Shown: piece by piece, positions 48,634-56,738 of the stretch
Layout: each line of letters begins with the position of its first letter
How positions within the stretch are numbered: position 1 is the first letter of the stretch
Source of the DNA: Mesorhizobium shangrilense
GTDB lineage: Bacteria > Pseudomonadota > Alphaproteobacteria > Rhizobiales > Rhizobiaceae
Assembly: GCF_028826155.1 (NCBI RefSeq)
Contig: NZ_JAQGPN010000001.1
Span: 3,477,501-3,541,500, forward strand
Length of the DNA: 64,000 nucleotides
Direction: 5' to 3'
The notes under the pieces: generated by a model
What the model was told of the DNA's origin: nothing
Seen by the model: only the letters and a program-made list of their open reading frames with translations
Database searches by the model: none
Translations under genes and position numbers: made by a program

Positions 48634-49662
48634 TCAGCGGATCGGCATGCCGTATTGCAAGCCGCCCTTGGTCCAAAGGGCGTTGATGCCGCGCGCAATC
48701 TTCAGCGGGCTGCCGGAGCCGACGTTGCGCTCGAAGATCTCGCCGTAATTGCCCGTCGCCTTGATGATATTGACGACCCAGTCGTTGGTCAGGCCCAGAT
48801 CGGTGCCGATCTTGGTCTCGGCCTCAACGCCGAGCAGGCGGCGGATGTCCGGGTTCTCGGAGTTCTTCATCTCCTCAACATTGGCCTGCGTCACCCCGGC
48901 CTCTTCAGTGTTGAGCAGCGCGTAGTAGGTCCACTTGACGATGTCGAACCACTGGTCGTCGCCCTGGCGCACGGCCGGCCCGAGGGGCTCCTTCGAGATG
49001 ATCTCCGGCAGCACCACGTGATCGTCCGGCGCCGCCATCTGGAGCCGCACCGCATAGAGGCCCGACTGGTCGGTGGTGTAGGCGTCGCAACGGCCGGCGT
49101 CGTAAGCCGCGTTCGCTTCCTCGAACTTCTCGAAGACGACGGGGTTGTACTCCATCTTGTTCGCCTTGAAGTAGTCGGCGAGGTTGAGTTCCGTCGTGGT
49201 GCCCGACTGCACGCAGACCGCGGCGCCGGAGAGCTGCAGCGCGGAGTTCACGCCGGGCAGCTTCTTCGCATTGATCATGAAGCCCTGGCCGTCATAATAG
49301 GTGACGCCGCCGAAGTTCAGTCCCAGCGCGGTATCGCGGTTGATCGTCCAGGTCGTGTTACGCGACAGGATGTCAATTTCGCCCGACTGCAGAGCGGTGA
49401 AGCGGTCCTTGGCGCTGAGACCGGTGAACTTCACCTTCGTGCCATCGCCGAAGATGGCGGCTGCGACCGCACGGCAGAAGTCGACGTCGAGGCCGGTCCA
49501 CTCGCCCTTGTCGTTTGGCGCAGAAAACCCGGCGAGGCCGGTGTTCACGCCGCACTGGACAAAGCCCTTCGCCTTGACGTCGTCAAGCGTCGCCGCGGAG
49601 GCCGCCGACGCGGCGAAGCCCAAGCCCGCGACGGCGAGAATCCCTGTCAGAATTTTTTTCAT
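48634..49662 (-). CDS. aapJ: general L-amino acid periplasmic binding protein AapJ
   Basis: Periplasmic receptor that delivers amino acids to AapQM. Signal peptide at residues 1-23 (KKILTGILAVAGLGFAASA, cleavage near ASA-AT). The mature protein has VQCGVNTGLAGFSAPNDKGE, LDVDFCRAVAAAIFGDG, LQSGEIDILSRNTTW, NFGGVTYYDGQGFMIN and the C-terminal GSPLKIARGINALWTKGG, all typical of AapJ. 342 residues. It heads aapJQMP. A second copy lies upstream at 50093-51118. Confidence 0.96.
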   Translation of the reverse strand: MKKILTGILAVAGLGFAASAASAATLDDVKAKGFVQCGVNTGLAGFSAPNDKGEWTGLDVDFCRAVAAAIFGDGTKVKFTGLSAKDRFTALQSGEIDILSRNTTWTINRDTALGLNFGGVTYYDGQGFMINAKKLPGVNSALQLSGAAVCVQSGTTTELNLADYFKANKMEYNPVVFEKFEEANAAYDAGRCDAYTTDQSGLYAVRLQMAAPDDHVVLPEIISKEPLGPAVRQGDDQWFDIVKWTYYALLNTEEAGVTQANVEEMKNSENPDIRRLLGVEAETKIGTDLGLTNDWVVNIIKATGNYGEIFERNVGSGSPLKIARGINALWTKGGLQYGMPIR

Positions 49663-50042
49663 GTCCCTCTTTTCCCTTTTCGAGTTCTTTTATTCCCAGC
49701 CCAGCCTGGTTCCCTGGAGGCGCGCCTCATGATGAAGCCCGGGAGCGCCCGAACGATGCCACGGACGCTTCTGCCTCCCCCAAGTCAGAAACGGCATCGA
49801 AGGCGATTATTGTTTCTGGGTCAAGTGCGAATGGTCCAGCGCCTGCACTGCATTTCAGTATTTTGTTCCAGCGGAACGAGAGCGGAAGACGACGATATGG
49901 GGCCGCCCTTATTCAAGGCAGTTCATCGCATCAACCTGCAGATATTCTGTCGTGAAGAGCCGCGTGCGCGTCAAAACGATTCATCGCGATCTGTGCATTT
50001 GCGCTCGGCGGTAGAGCAAGCGACCAGCTGGAAGCTGTGAAG
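49663..50042. other. intergenic region between the two aapJ copies
   Basis: About 380 bases with lower GC than the flanking genes. It should hold the aapJ promoter on the minus strand. A TTGACC with a 17-base spacer to TTCGAT (49798-49826 region, minus strand) is a possible but imperfect sigma-70-type promoter. No open frame with a ribosome binding site is seen. Confidence 0.4.
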
Positions 50043-50081
50043 AAAAAGCCGGCCGGGGAGCACTATCCTGGCTCCCCGGCC
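50043..50081 (-). terminator. intrinsic terminator of the second aapJ copy
   Basis: An 11-bp perfect stem (50051-50061 with 50071-50081, nine-base loop), then GGC and a run of five T on the minus strand (50047-50043). It lies 11 bases past the stop codon and should isolate this gene from aapJ. Confidence 0.9.
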
Positions 50082-50092
50082 GATGTCTCCGA

Positions 50093-51118
50093 TCAGCGGA
50101 TCGGCATGCCGTACTGCAGTCCGCCCTTGGTCCAGAGCTCGTTGACGCCGCGTGCGATCTTCAACCTGCTGCCCAAACCGAGGTTCCTCTCAAAGATCTC
50201 GCCATAGTTGCCGGTGGCCTTGACGATATTCACGACCCAGGCGTTGTCGAGGCCGAGGTCGGCGCCGATCTTGGTCTCTGCCTCGACGCCGAGCAGACGA
50301 CGAACGTCCGGATTCTCAGACTTCATCATATCGTCGACATTTGCCTGGGTGATGCCCGCCTCTTCCGTGTCGAGCAGCGCGTAGTAGGTCCACTTGACGA
50401 TATCGAACCATTTGTCGTCGCCTTGGCGAACAAGCGGTCCCAGCGGCTCCTTTGAAATGATTTGCGGCAGGACGACATGATCGTCCGGGTTGCTCAGTGC
50501 GAGACGGATACCATAGAGACTTGCCCCATCGGCAGTGAAGGCGTCGCAACGGCCGGCGTCATATGCCGTGTTGGCTTCTTCCACCTTTTCGAAGACCACA
50601 GGATTGTAGTCCATCTGGTGGGCCTTGAAGTAGTCGGCGAGGTTCATCTCGGTTGTCGTGCCAGACTGCACGCAAACCGCTGCGCCCGAGAGCTGCAGCG
50701 CCGAGGTGACGCCCGGCACCTTCTCGGCGTTGACCATGAAACCCTGGCCGTCATAGTAGGTCACGCCCGCGAAATTGAAGCCAAGCGCGGTATCCCGGCT
50801 TAGCGTCCAGGTCGTCTGGCGCGACAGAAGATCCACCTCGCCAGACTGCAGGGCGGTGAAACGATCCTTGGTGCTGAGCGGGGTGAATTTCACCTTGCTT
50901 CCGTCGCCGAACACGGCCGCCGCCACGGCCCGGCAGAAATCGACGTCGAAGCCGACCCAATCGCCCTTGTCGTCAGGCATCGAAAAGCCGGCTTGCGACG
51001 TGTTGACGCCGCATTGCACAAAGCCCTTTTCCTTTACGTTTTCGAGCGTGGCGGCCGAAGCGGCGCCAGCTGCCATCACGAGCGCGGTCGCCCCAATGAC
51101 TATCTTCAATTTACTCAA
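50093..51118 (-). CDS. aapJ: second AapJ-type amino-acid binding protein
   Basis: 341-residue periplasmic binding protein, closely similar to the first copy across its whole length, including VQCGVNTSQAGFSMPDDKGD, VDFCRAVAAAVFGDGSKVKF and the identical ending LWTKGGLQYGMPIR. Signal peptide at 1-22 (KLKIVIGATALVMAAGAASA). Differences cluster in scattered surface positions. It has its own terminator and an AT-rich leader, so it is an independent unit that could feed the same AapQMP permease with different ligands. The shared symbol reflects homology, not a separate name. Confidence 0.93.
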   Translation of the reverse strand: MSKLKIVIGATALVMAAGAASAATLENVKEKGFVQCGVNTSQAGFSMPDDKGDWVGFDVDFCRAVAAAVFGDGSKVKFTPLSTKDRFTALQSGEVDLLSRQTTWTLSRDTALGFNFAGVTYYDGQGFMVNAEKVPGVTSALQLSGAAVCVQSGTTTEMNLADYFKAHQMDYNPVVFEKVEEANTAYDAGRCDAFTADGASLYGIRLALSNPDDHVVLPQIISKEPLGPLVRQGDDKWFDIVKWTYYALLDTEEAGITQANVDDMMKSENPDVRRLLGVEAETKIGADLGLDNAWVVNIVKATGNYGEIFERNLGLGSRLKIARGVNELWTKGGLQYGMPIR

Positions 51119-51198
51119 TTATTCCACTCCGTTATAAATTACCGCCTGCTAGCGAGATAGCAACGCCTTCGAAATGATTTATGTCAGGAAAATTTATT

Positions 51199-52050
51199 CT
51201 AACACGATACTGACAAGAGATCATATCCGATAATAACTTCCCCCGAAAAATCTCTCTGAACGTCCCTGCGCATTTCTTCCAGGATCTCGGGAGGCTTAAT
51301 TCGAGGATGAGTAAGAACCAGCTTGCGAACACCAGCCTTTGTGGCGATAGCGCCTGCGGTGTCAGCAGAGGCCAGCGTGTATTTCGCGATGCGCTCCAAA
51401 TGCTCGCCCACGATCTCGGAGCGCGCCAGATAGCAACACTGGACGAGGATGTCGGCGCCGGCTGCAAGTCGTTGCAGCCCCTCGCAATCGACGGTGTCGC
51501 CGCTGAAGGCGATCACGCCGTCGTCACACTCAAACCGGAAGCCGAGGCAAATCCATCGGCTTCTGAATGCATCAGAGAAAGCCAGGCCGTCGCCATGGTT
51601 CATCCTGTCCGCATAGATGCGATAGCGGTCAGTTTCGCACACCAGGCCCGAAATGACTTCCGTCACGGGCGTCGGTGGAAAGGTTCCATGCACAGGCTCT
51701 CCGGTGACGCGGAACTCGATATCCTTGTCGTAGACCTGCGTGAGCAGGACATCGACGATACGCCTGGTTTCAGGTGGACCATAGATATCCAAGGAGCCGG
51801 TGCGCCCGGACAGCCATGACGTCAGGATCACGTCATGCAGCTCGCCTATATGGTCGTAGTGATGGTGGGTGATGAGGACGGGATTGACCTGATCGATCGG
51901 AAAACCCAGCTTCGTCAACTGCCGAACGACGCCGCGGCCGGCGTCGATCAGTATCGCGTCACTTCCATAGCGGATCAGCAGACTGGTGCCGCCGCGCAGC
52001 GCTTCCGGCCTCGGCGTACCCGTTCCCAGCAATGTCACCGACGGCTTCAT
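51199..52050 (-). CDS. MBL-fold metallo-hydrolase (RNase Z-like)
   Basis: 283-residue metallo-beta-lactamase-fold enzyme. The N-terminus VTLLGTGTPRPEALRGGTS and the metal motif ITHHHYDHIGELHD are those of RNase Z/arylsulfatase-type hydrolases; further ligands are in MNHGDG, FSGDTVDCEGL and LTHPRIKPPE. It lacks the long exosite arm of tRNase Z, so a small-molecule hydrolase is as likely. The start ATG gives MKPSVTLLGTG. The C-terminal end lies in AT-rich DNA. Divergent from metC. Confidence 0.88.
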   Translation of the reverse strand: MKPSVTLLGTGTPRPEALRGGTSLLIRYGSDAILIDAGRGVVRQLTKLGFPIDQVNPVLITHHHYDHIGELHDVILTSWLSGRTGSLDIYGPPETRRIVDVLLTQVYDKDIEFRVTGEPVHGTFPPTPVTEVISGLVCETDRYRIYADRMNHGDGLAFSDAFRSRWICLGFRFECDDGVIAFSGDTVDCEGLQRLAAGADILVQCCYLARSEIVGEHLERIAKYTLASADTAGAIATKAGVRKLVLTHPRIKPPEILEEMRRDVQRDFSGEVIIGYDLLSVSC

Positions 52051-52297
52051 GCCCCCTCCCCGAAGACACGGTCAAAGCTCCGTGTGCAAGTGGTGGTCAC
52101 CCAACCGGACGAGCCTCCCGTAGCGCCAGAACGCGATCTATACAAATGCCTGCAATGCGCAACCTGCAATGCGCGATAGCGATGACGCGATGGTGGACGA
52201 AAGTGACAGACAGTCATCTCTGTCTGGCTCAAACCGGTCCGGTTGCAGCTAGTGCCCAGCCGTTCTAAGGCTGACAGTGATCCAATCGAGGGCAATC

Positions 52298-53467
52298 ATG
52301 GCAGACGGAAAACTGGGGCTGAACACACAGCTCGCCCACATAGGCAACAACCCGCGCGATTTCTTCGGATTCGTCAATCCGCCCGTGGTGCATGCCTCGA
52401 CCGTGCTCTACCCGGACGCCAAGACGATGTCAGAGCGCAACCAGAAATACACCTACGGGACACGGGGCACGCCCACGACCGACGCGCTCGCCAATGCGAT
52501 CAACGAACTGGAGGGATCGGCCGGCACGATCGTCGTCCCCTCCGGCCTCGCGGCTGTCACGGTGCCGTTGCTGTCCTTCCTTGCGGCAGGCGACCATATC
52601 CTGCTCGTGGATTCGGTCTACGGCCCCACCCGACACTTCGCCGACACCATGCTGACGAGGCTGGGCGTCCAGGTCGAGTACTACGAGCCCCACATCGGTG
52701 CGGGCATCACCGGCCTGCTCAGGCCCAACACGAAGGTCGTGTTCACCGAGTCCCCCGGCTCCAACACCTTCGAGGTCCAGGACATTCCCGCTATCGCGAA
52801 AGCCGCCAGGGTGGCCGGCGCCATCGTCATGATGGACAACACCTGGGCGACGCCGCTCTATTTCAGGCCGCTCGACCACGGCGTCGACATCTCGATTCAC
52901 GCCGCCACCAAGTATCCGGCCGGACACTCCGACGTTTTGATCGGCACCGTCTCGGCCAACGAAACGCACTGGAAAGCGCTCTATGAGGGTTTTGTGACCC
53001 TCGGAACCTGCTCCGGACCGGACGACGTCTACCAGACTCTGCGCGGGCTGCGGACCATGGGCGTTCGGCTGGAGAGGCATCAAAAGAGCACGCTCGAGAT
53101 TGCAGCCTGGCTTGAGGGACAGAAGGGCGTGGCGCGCGTCCTTCACCCCGGTCTGCCGAGCCACCCCGATCACGCCCTATGGAAGCGCGACTTCACTGGT
53201 TCCAGCGGCATCTTTTCGATTGTCCTCGACGGCGGCGGAAAGCCTCAAGCGCATGCATTCCTTGACGCGCTCCAGACATTTGGGCTCGGCTATTCCTGGG
53301 GCGGGTTCGAAAGCCTTGCGGTCCAGGTATTCCTGGGCGACCGCACCATTGCGAAGGGCCAATACGAAGGCCCCCTCCTGCGCCTCCAGATCGGGCTCGA
53401 GGACGTCGACGACCTCAAGGCTGACCTGACTAGGGGCCTCAACGCCGCCGCAGCCGCCGGAGCATGA
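52298..53467 (+). CDS. metC: cystathionine beta-lyase
   Basis: PLP enzyme of the Cys/Met metabolism family that cleaves cystathionine to homocysteine. The 389-residue protein has YTYGTRGTPTTDALANAINE, VPSGLAAVTVPLLSFL, the PLP Asp in VMMDNTWATPLYF and the Schiff-base Lys205 in HAATKYPAGHSDV. The C-terminal SWGGFESLAVQ is typical. I chose the ATG giving MADGKLGLNTQ. It lies near the aap genes, an arrangement seen in other rhizobia. Confidence 0.94.
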   Translation: MADGKLGLNTQLAHIGNNPRDFFGFVNPPVVHASTVLYPDAKTMSERNQKYTYGTRGTPTTDALANAINELEGSAGTIVVPSGLAAVTVPLLSFLAAGDHILLVDSVYGPTRHFADTMLTRLGVQVEYYEPHIGAGITGLLRPNTKVVFTESPGSNTFEVQDIPAIAKAARVAGAIVMMDNTWATPLYFRPLDHGVDISIHAATKYPAGHSDVLIGTVSANETHWKALYEGFVTLGTCSGPDDVYQTLRGLRTMGVRLERHQKSTLEIAAWLEGQKGVARVLHPGLPSHPDHALWKRDFTGSSGIFSIVLDGGGKPQAHAFLDALQTFGLGYSWGGFESLAVQVFLGDRTIAKGQYEGPLLRLQIGLEDVDDLKADLTRGLNAAAAAGA

Positions 53468-53473
53468 AGCTGA

Positions 53474-53507
53474 GCCGGTCGCAAAGCTGACGTGCCTTGC
53501 GACCGGC
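53474..53507. terminator. hairpin between metC and the cupredoxin gene
   Basis: A perfect 11-bp inverted repeat (GCCGGTCGCAA at 53474-53484 with TTGCGACCGGC at 53497-53507, 12-base loop) between converging genes. No long T tract follows on either side, so it may act as a factor-assisted or partial bidirectional terminator. Confidence 0.6.
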
Positions 53508-53527
53508 ATGACACGAAGACGGGCCGA

Positions 53528-53848
53528 TCAGGAGGGGTCGACTGTCAGGCGCGCCTTCATGTTGGGGTGGAAGCGGCAGTAGTAGGCAAAGTCGCCGGGC
53601 GCTTCTACGATGAAGCTCCCCGTCTTCTTCGCCGGGATCATGACCTCCCAGCCGTCCTTTACCGTAGCAGTGTGCGCCAGGTTATCCTTGTTTATCCATT
53701 CGATCGTGTCGCCGACCTTGGCGCTGACCTCCGCCGGCGAGTAGACAAGCTTTTCAATGGTGATCTGGATGGTTTCGGCCTCGGCCGGAACGACGCCCGC
53801 GGCGAGCACGAGCATCAGCGCCATCCCCAGGCATCGTCTCTGGATCAT
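53528..53848 (-). CDS. periplasmic cupredoxin (amicyanin-like)
   Basis: Small type 1 copper electron carrier of 106 residues with a signal peptide (about 1-25, LGMALMLVLAAGVVPAEA). The ligands are present in the plastocyanin/amicyanin order: His59 (NLAHTATV), Cys91, His94 and Met97 (YYCRFHPNMKARL). The beta-barrel strands FSPAEV-like YSPAEVSAKVGDTIEWIN precede them. It follows the DUF4142 gene by 11 bases and is probably in the same transcript, under the ECF sigma factor. The redox partner is unknown. Confidence 0.92.
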   Translation of the reverse strand: MIQRRCLGMALMLVLAAGVVPAEAETIQITIEKLVYSPAEVSAKVGDTIEWINKDNLAHTATVKDGWEVMIPAKKTGSFIVEAPGDFAYYCRFHPNMKARLTVDPS

Positions 53849-53859
53849 GATCCGATGCC

Positions 53860-54384
53860 CTACTTCAGGTCTGCCGCAACGTGCTCGGCGTGTTGCTGGT
53901 GCCCCTGGAACAGCTTCAACCCCGTCTCAAGCAGACCCTTGAGCTCGGCGTTTTCGGCCGACGGGATCAACAGGGTTTCAAGGGCTCCATTGACCTGTTT
54001 GTGGTAGGCGACCTCGTTGTCGATATAGGCCTTGTCGAATTCGGCGCCGTCGAGCTTGGCGAGTTCGGCGCGCTTGGCCTCCGCCGCCTGGCTCAGCGAT
54101 TTGCTGGTGTCGTTGTCCTCGGGCGTCACGTTGAGCTTCTTGACCAGATCGAGAGCCTGCACGTTCACCGCCTCGTGGTCGCGCACCATACCCTCGGCGA
54201 ACTCCACGACCTCCTTGGTCTTGGATTTCGAGATGGCGAGCTTGGCGGCCTCGACATCGATGACGCCCGCCGTATAGGCGATGTGCGCGATCTGCGGATC
54301 GGTGGGCTTGTCCGCGGCGCCGGCCGGCGCGGCGATGGACAGGGCGCAAAGGGTCGCCGCGGCGACCATCGTACGAAAGAGCAT
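53860..54384 (-). CDS. DUF4142 exported protein
   Basis: 174-residue periplasmic protein with a signal peptide (about 1-23, MVAAATLCALSIAAPAGA). The mature part is a four-helix, ferritin-like bundle of the DUF4142 family: IAHIAYTAGVIDVEAAKLAI, VVEFAEGMVRDHEAVNVQAL, AEFDKAYIDNEVAYHKQVNG and a final helix. I chose the ATG giving MLFRTMVAAA with AAGGAGG before it. It is often found with cupredoxins and ECF sigma factors; a role in stress or metal handling is inferred. Confidence 0.9.
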   Translation of the reverse strand: MLFRTMVAAATLCALSIAAPAGAADKPTDPQIAHIAYTAGVIDVEAAKLAISKSKTKEVVEFAEGMVRDHEAVNVQALDLVKKLNVTPEDNDTSKSLSQAAEAKRAELAKLDGAEFDKAYIDNEVAYHKQVNGALETLLIPSAENAELKGLLETGLKLFQGHQQHAEHVAADLK

Positions 54385-54478
54385 AAGGAACCTCCTTGGC
54401 CGACGCGGGAGTGCGCCGGACATCGCTTGGATTTACGTTCATTGGATGCCGGTGGACGGCAAACGTTCCCGGGAAAAA

Positions 54479-55168
54479 TCAGTCCGGGAAACCGAGCCGC
54501 CGCATGACGGCGGACGTCAGCCGCTCGCACCGCCGCCCCGCAAAGGGGAACGCGTCCAGCAAGACCGGACCCATCTCTGCCTCCAGCCGCTCGCGGACGA
54601 GATGCCGCGCCCGGTGCAGCCGCGTCTTCACCGTCCCCTCGCGAACGCGGAGCAGCTGGGCCGTCTCCTCGATCGACAGGCCCTCGATGACCCGCGCCAC
54701 GAAGACCGCCCGGTAAGCCAAGGGCAAGGAATCGGTCGCCCGCTCGACCAGTTGCAGGATCTGACGCTGAGCCATCGTGCGTTCCGGATCGTCGTTTGCG
54801 TGCGGGAACTGGATGATCTCGGCTTCGAGGAGCCGATCGCCTGAATACCCGACTTCGGGCCGCCTTCGCCGCTTGCGCAGCCGCCCGAGCGCCTCGTTGA
54901 TGACAATGCGGGTGAGCCATGTGGCGAGGGTCGAATCGCTGCGGAATCCGTCGAGATGCGTGAAGGCGAGCACGTAGGCTTCCTGGACGACATCCTCGGC
55001 CTCGCGATCGTCGCGGACGATGCTGCGCGCGGTGCGGTAGAGCCGCTGGTTGCACATCTTCATGATCGTGCGGAAAGCGCCGCCGTCGCGTGCCCTGGCG
55101 CGCCGCACAAGGTCCGCATCGCTCGAAATGACATTCGCTCCGGGTATCGCCGTTCGCGCAGCACGCAT
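54479..55168 (-). CDS. ECF-family RNA polymerase sigma factor
   Basis: 229-residue alternative sigma factor. Region 2 is visible as LYRTARSIVRDDREAEDVVQ and EAYVLAFTHLDGFRSDSTL with the AWLTRIVINEALGRLRKRRR core; region 4 is RAVFVARVIEGLSIEETAQL and VREGTVKTRLHRARHLVRE. I chose the ATG giving MRAARTAIPG, with GAGGAGA as ribosome binding site. No anti-sigma gene is adjacent. It is upstream of DUF4142 and the cupredoxin gene on the same strand and probably controls them. Confidence 0.93.
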   Translation of the reverse strand: MRAARTAIPGANVISSDADLVRRARARDGGAFRTIMKMCNQRLYRTARSIVRDDREAEDVVQEAYVLAFTHLDGFRSDSTLATWLTRIVINEALGRLRKRRRRPEVGYSGDRLLEAEIIQFPHANDDPERTMAQRQILQLVERATDSLPLAYRAVFVARVIEGLSIEETAQLLRVREGTVKTRLHRARHLVRERLEAEMGPVLLDAFPFAGRRCERLTSAVMRRLGFPD

Positions 55169-55203
55169 GAGCCGTCTCCTCATTCGGCTATTGGAGTACC
55201 TTC

Positions 55204-55221
55204 GCGGAAAAAGGTTTCCGC
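55204..55221. promoter_or_regulatory. inverted repeat upstream of the ECF sigma gene
   Basis: GCGGAAA and TTTCCGC separated by four bases, 36-53 bases before the sigma ATG. It could be a regulatory site for the sigma gene or a weak terminator of the CBS-BON gene; I cannot choose between them. Confidence 0.45.
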
Positions 55222-55263
55222 ATCGATGCCATTCGTTGCGGCTGCGCCGCGCGGCGCGGAGAG

Positions 55264-55962
55264 TCAGACTGCGCTGTGGGCCAGATCGATGAGGACGCGC
55301 CGGTCGTCGATGCCGCGGACGCCGGCGACATTCTCGGCGAGGATCCGGGACGCCCTTCTCTCCTCGTCGGACTGGCACGCCCCTCTGAAGGCGACGACGC
55401 CATCCTTCACCAGGACGTCGGACGTCCCCACCGAGGCCCAGGTCTCGCCGCGCATGGCGTCGATCACGTCACGCCTTATATCGCGGTCGTCACGCGCGGG
55501 CATTGCGGGACTGGCGTTTCCTGCCGCCGCAATGGCCCGGACAAGACTTGCACGGCTGAACAAGCCCACCAGTTCGTCGCCGCGCATGACGGGAACCCAT
55601 TTGATCCGCTTGCGCTCGAGGAGGTCGACAATCTCGGTGACCGGCGCCCCTTCCTGAACGGTGAAGACGTGCGACGTCATCACGTCGGCCACGTGGGTCG
55701 AGTGCGATTTGACATATTCCGTCGCCAAGGTCGCATTGTCGGTGATCAGGCGCAGCCACCAGGCACGCTGACGCAGCGCTGTCCCGATCTCGGCCCGATG
55801 GATGAGATCGCCTTCAGTGATGATCCCCACGAGCCGCTTCCCGTCCAGGACAGGGAGCGCGCCCACGTCGTGGGCGACCATGAGGTCGGCGGCTTCGCTC
55901 ATCGTGCTGTCGGGAGCGACGCTCACGACACGCGACGTCATCAGGTCCCTCGCTTCAAGCAT
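55264..55962 (-). CDS. CBS-domain and BON-domain protein
   Basis: 232-residue protein with two CBS motifs (MTSRVVSVAPDSTMSEAADL to ITEGDLIHRAE, and MTSHVFTVQEGAPVTEIVDL to GLFSRASLVRAIA) that together should bind an adenosyl ligand, followed by a BON domain (IRRDVIDAMRGETWASVGTS, then VLVKDGVVAFRGACQSDEE). This architecture is common in rhizobia and methylotrophs and is thought to sense energy state at the membrane. The ATG has a perfect GGAAGGAGG upstream. It overlaps the preceding gene by eight bases. Confidence 0.93.
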   Translation of the reverse strand: MLEARDLMTSRVVSVAPDSTMSEAADLMVAHDVGALPVLDGKRLVGIITEGDLIHRAEIGTALRQRAWWLRLITDNATLATEYVKSHSTHVADVMTSHVFTVQEGAPVTEIVDLLERKRIKWVPVMRGDELVGLFSRASLVRAIAAAGNASPAMPARDDRDIRRDVIDAMRGETWASVGTSDVLVKDGVVAFRGACQSDEERRASRILAENVAGVRGIDDRRVLIDLAHSAV

Positions 55963-56479
55963 CGCATCCTCCTTCCCGCAGGTTGCGCGAACGGGTCGCT
56001 TCCCGGTCAGGCGACGGGACAGCGTCCGCATAATACTGGATGGCCCGGTAGAATTCCTTGGCGTGAAAAGCGAATGCTTCCACGTTGCCGGCATCGCCGG
56101 AGTAGATTCCCAGCTCGCTGGCCTTGCGGAAGAACCAGTGCGCCGGAATTCCCGGCTCGAGCGTGCTCACGATGAGGGCGGACAGGAAGGGCCTGCCCTC
56201 GCCTGCATCCTCCTCCATCATCTCCTCAAACGCCCGCTCAAGCGATCCCTCCGAGCGCGCGGAAGCGCGGTCTATCCTGCCGACGAGCGCCGACCGCGTT
56301 ATCGGCGACCGTGACGCGGCGTGCCTGAGCAGTTCCCGGCGCAAGGCGAGCTTGACGCGCTCTGCGCCTGCCTGATCGTCGCGGCGCTGCTCGACGTCGG
56401 CCGCATCTGCAGCGGTCCTTGCGTTTCGGGGATTGCGGCGCGAAGCGACTTCGCTCAAGCCGCCATGCGGCTGGTCCAT
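55955..56479 (-). CDS. hypothetical protein coupled to the CBS-BON gene
   Basis: About 174 residues from the ATG giving MDQPHGGLSEV. The first half is Arg/Ala-rich and probably disordered (RRNPRNARTAADAADVEQRR); the second half is helical with SLERAFEEMMEEDAGEGRPF and HWFFRKASELGIYSGD. I do not recognise a family. Its stop overlaps the CBS-BON start by eight bases, so they are co-expressed. The longer upstream frame start lacks support. Confidence 0.65.
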   Translation of the reverse strand: MDQPHGGLSEVASRRNPRNARTAADAADVEQRRDDQAGAERVKLALRRELLRHAASRSPITRSALVGRIDRASARSEGSLERAFEEMMEEDAGEGRPFLSALIVSTLEPGIPAHWFFRKASELGIYSGDAGNVEAFAFHAKEFYRAIQYYADAVPSPDREATRSRNLREGGCDA

Positions 56480-56738
56480 AGTCACGGCAAGCTCCCTCGG
56501 ATGCCTGCGCGACACATCGCGGGACCTCGGTCCCGGCGTCAGACTCCAGCGATCGGCATCCGATGCTGTCAACTCGATGCAATCGAGAATGGCGCTGGGT
56601 TCAGCGCAATGCAAACGAATTTTCCGTGGGTTTCAGCGCAAATAAATTGCACTGATCCGCATCCTGCACGCCAGGGTCGAACGATTCTCGCCGACGCGAC
56701 CCTAGGCTCGATGCCTCTCACATGACGCCGAGGTCCGC
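56480..56738. other. intergenic region with an imperfect direct repeat
   Basis: Between the LysR stop and the hypothetical gene start. It contains two copies of GGGTT(T)CAGCGCAA (about 56597 and 56628), spaced 31 bases, in the likely promoter of the minus-strand gene. No open frame is supported. Confidence 0.4.

Noticed and set aside
52051..52297. Possible SAM riboswitch upstream of metC
   Set aside because: No recognisable SAM-I or SAM-II core could be found by eye.
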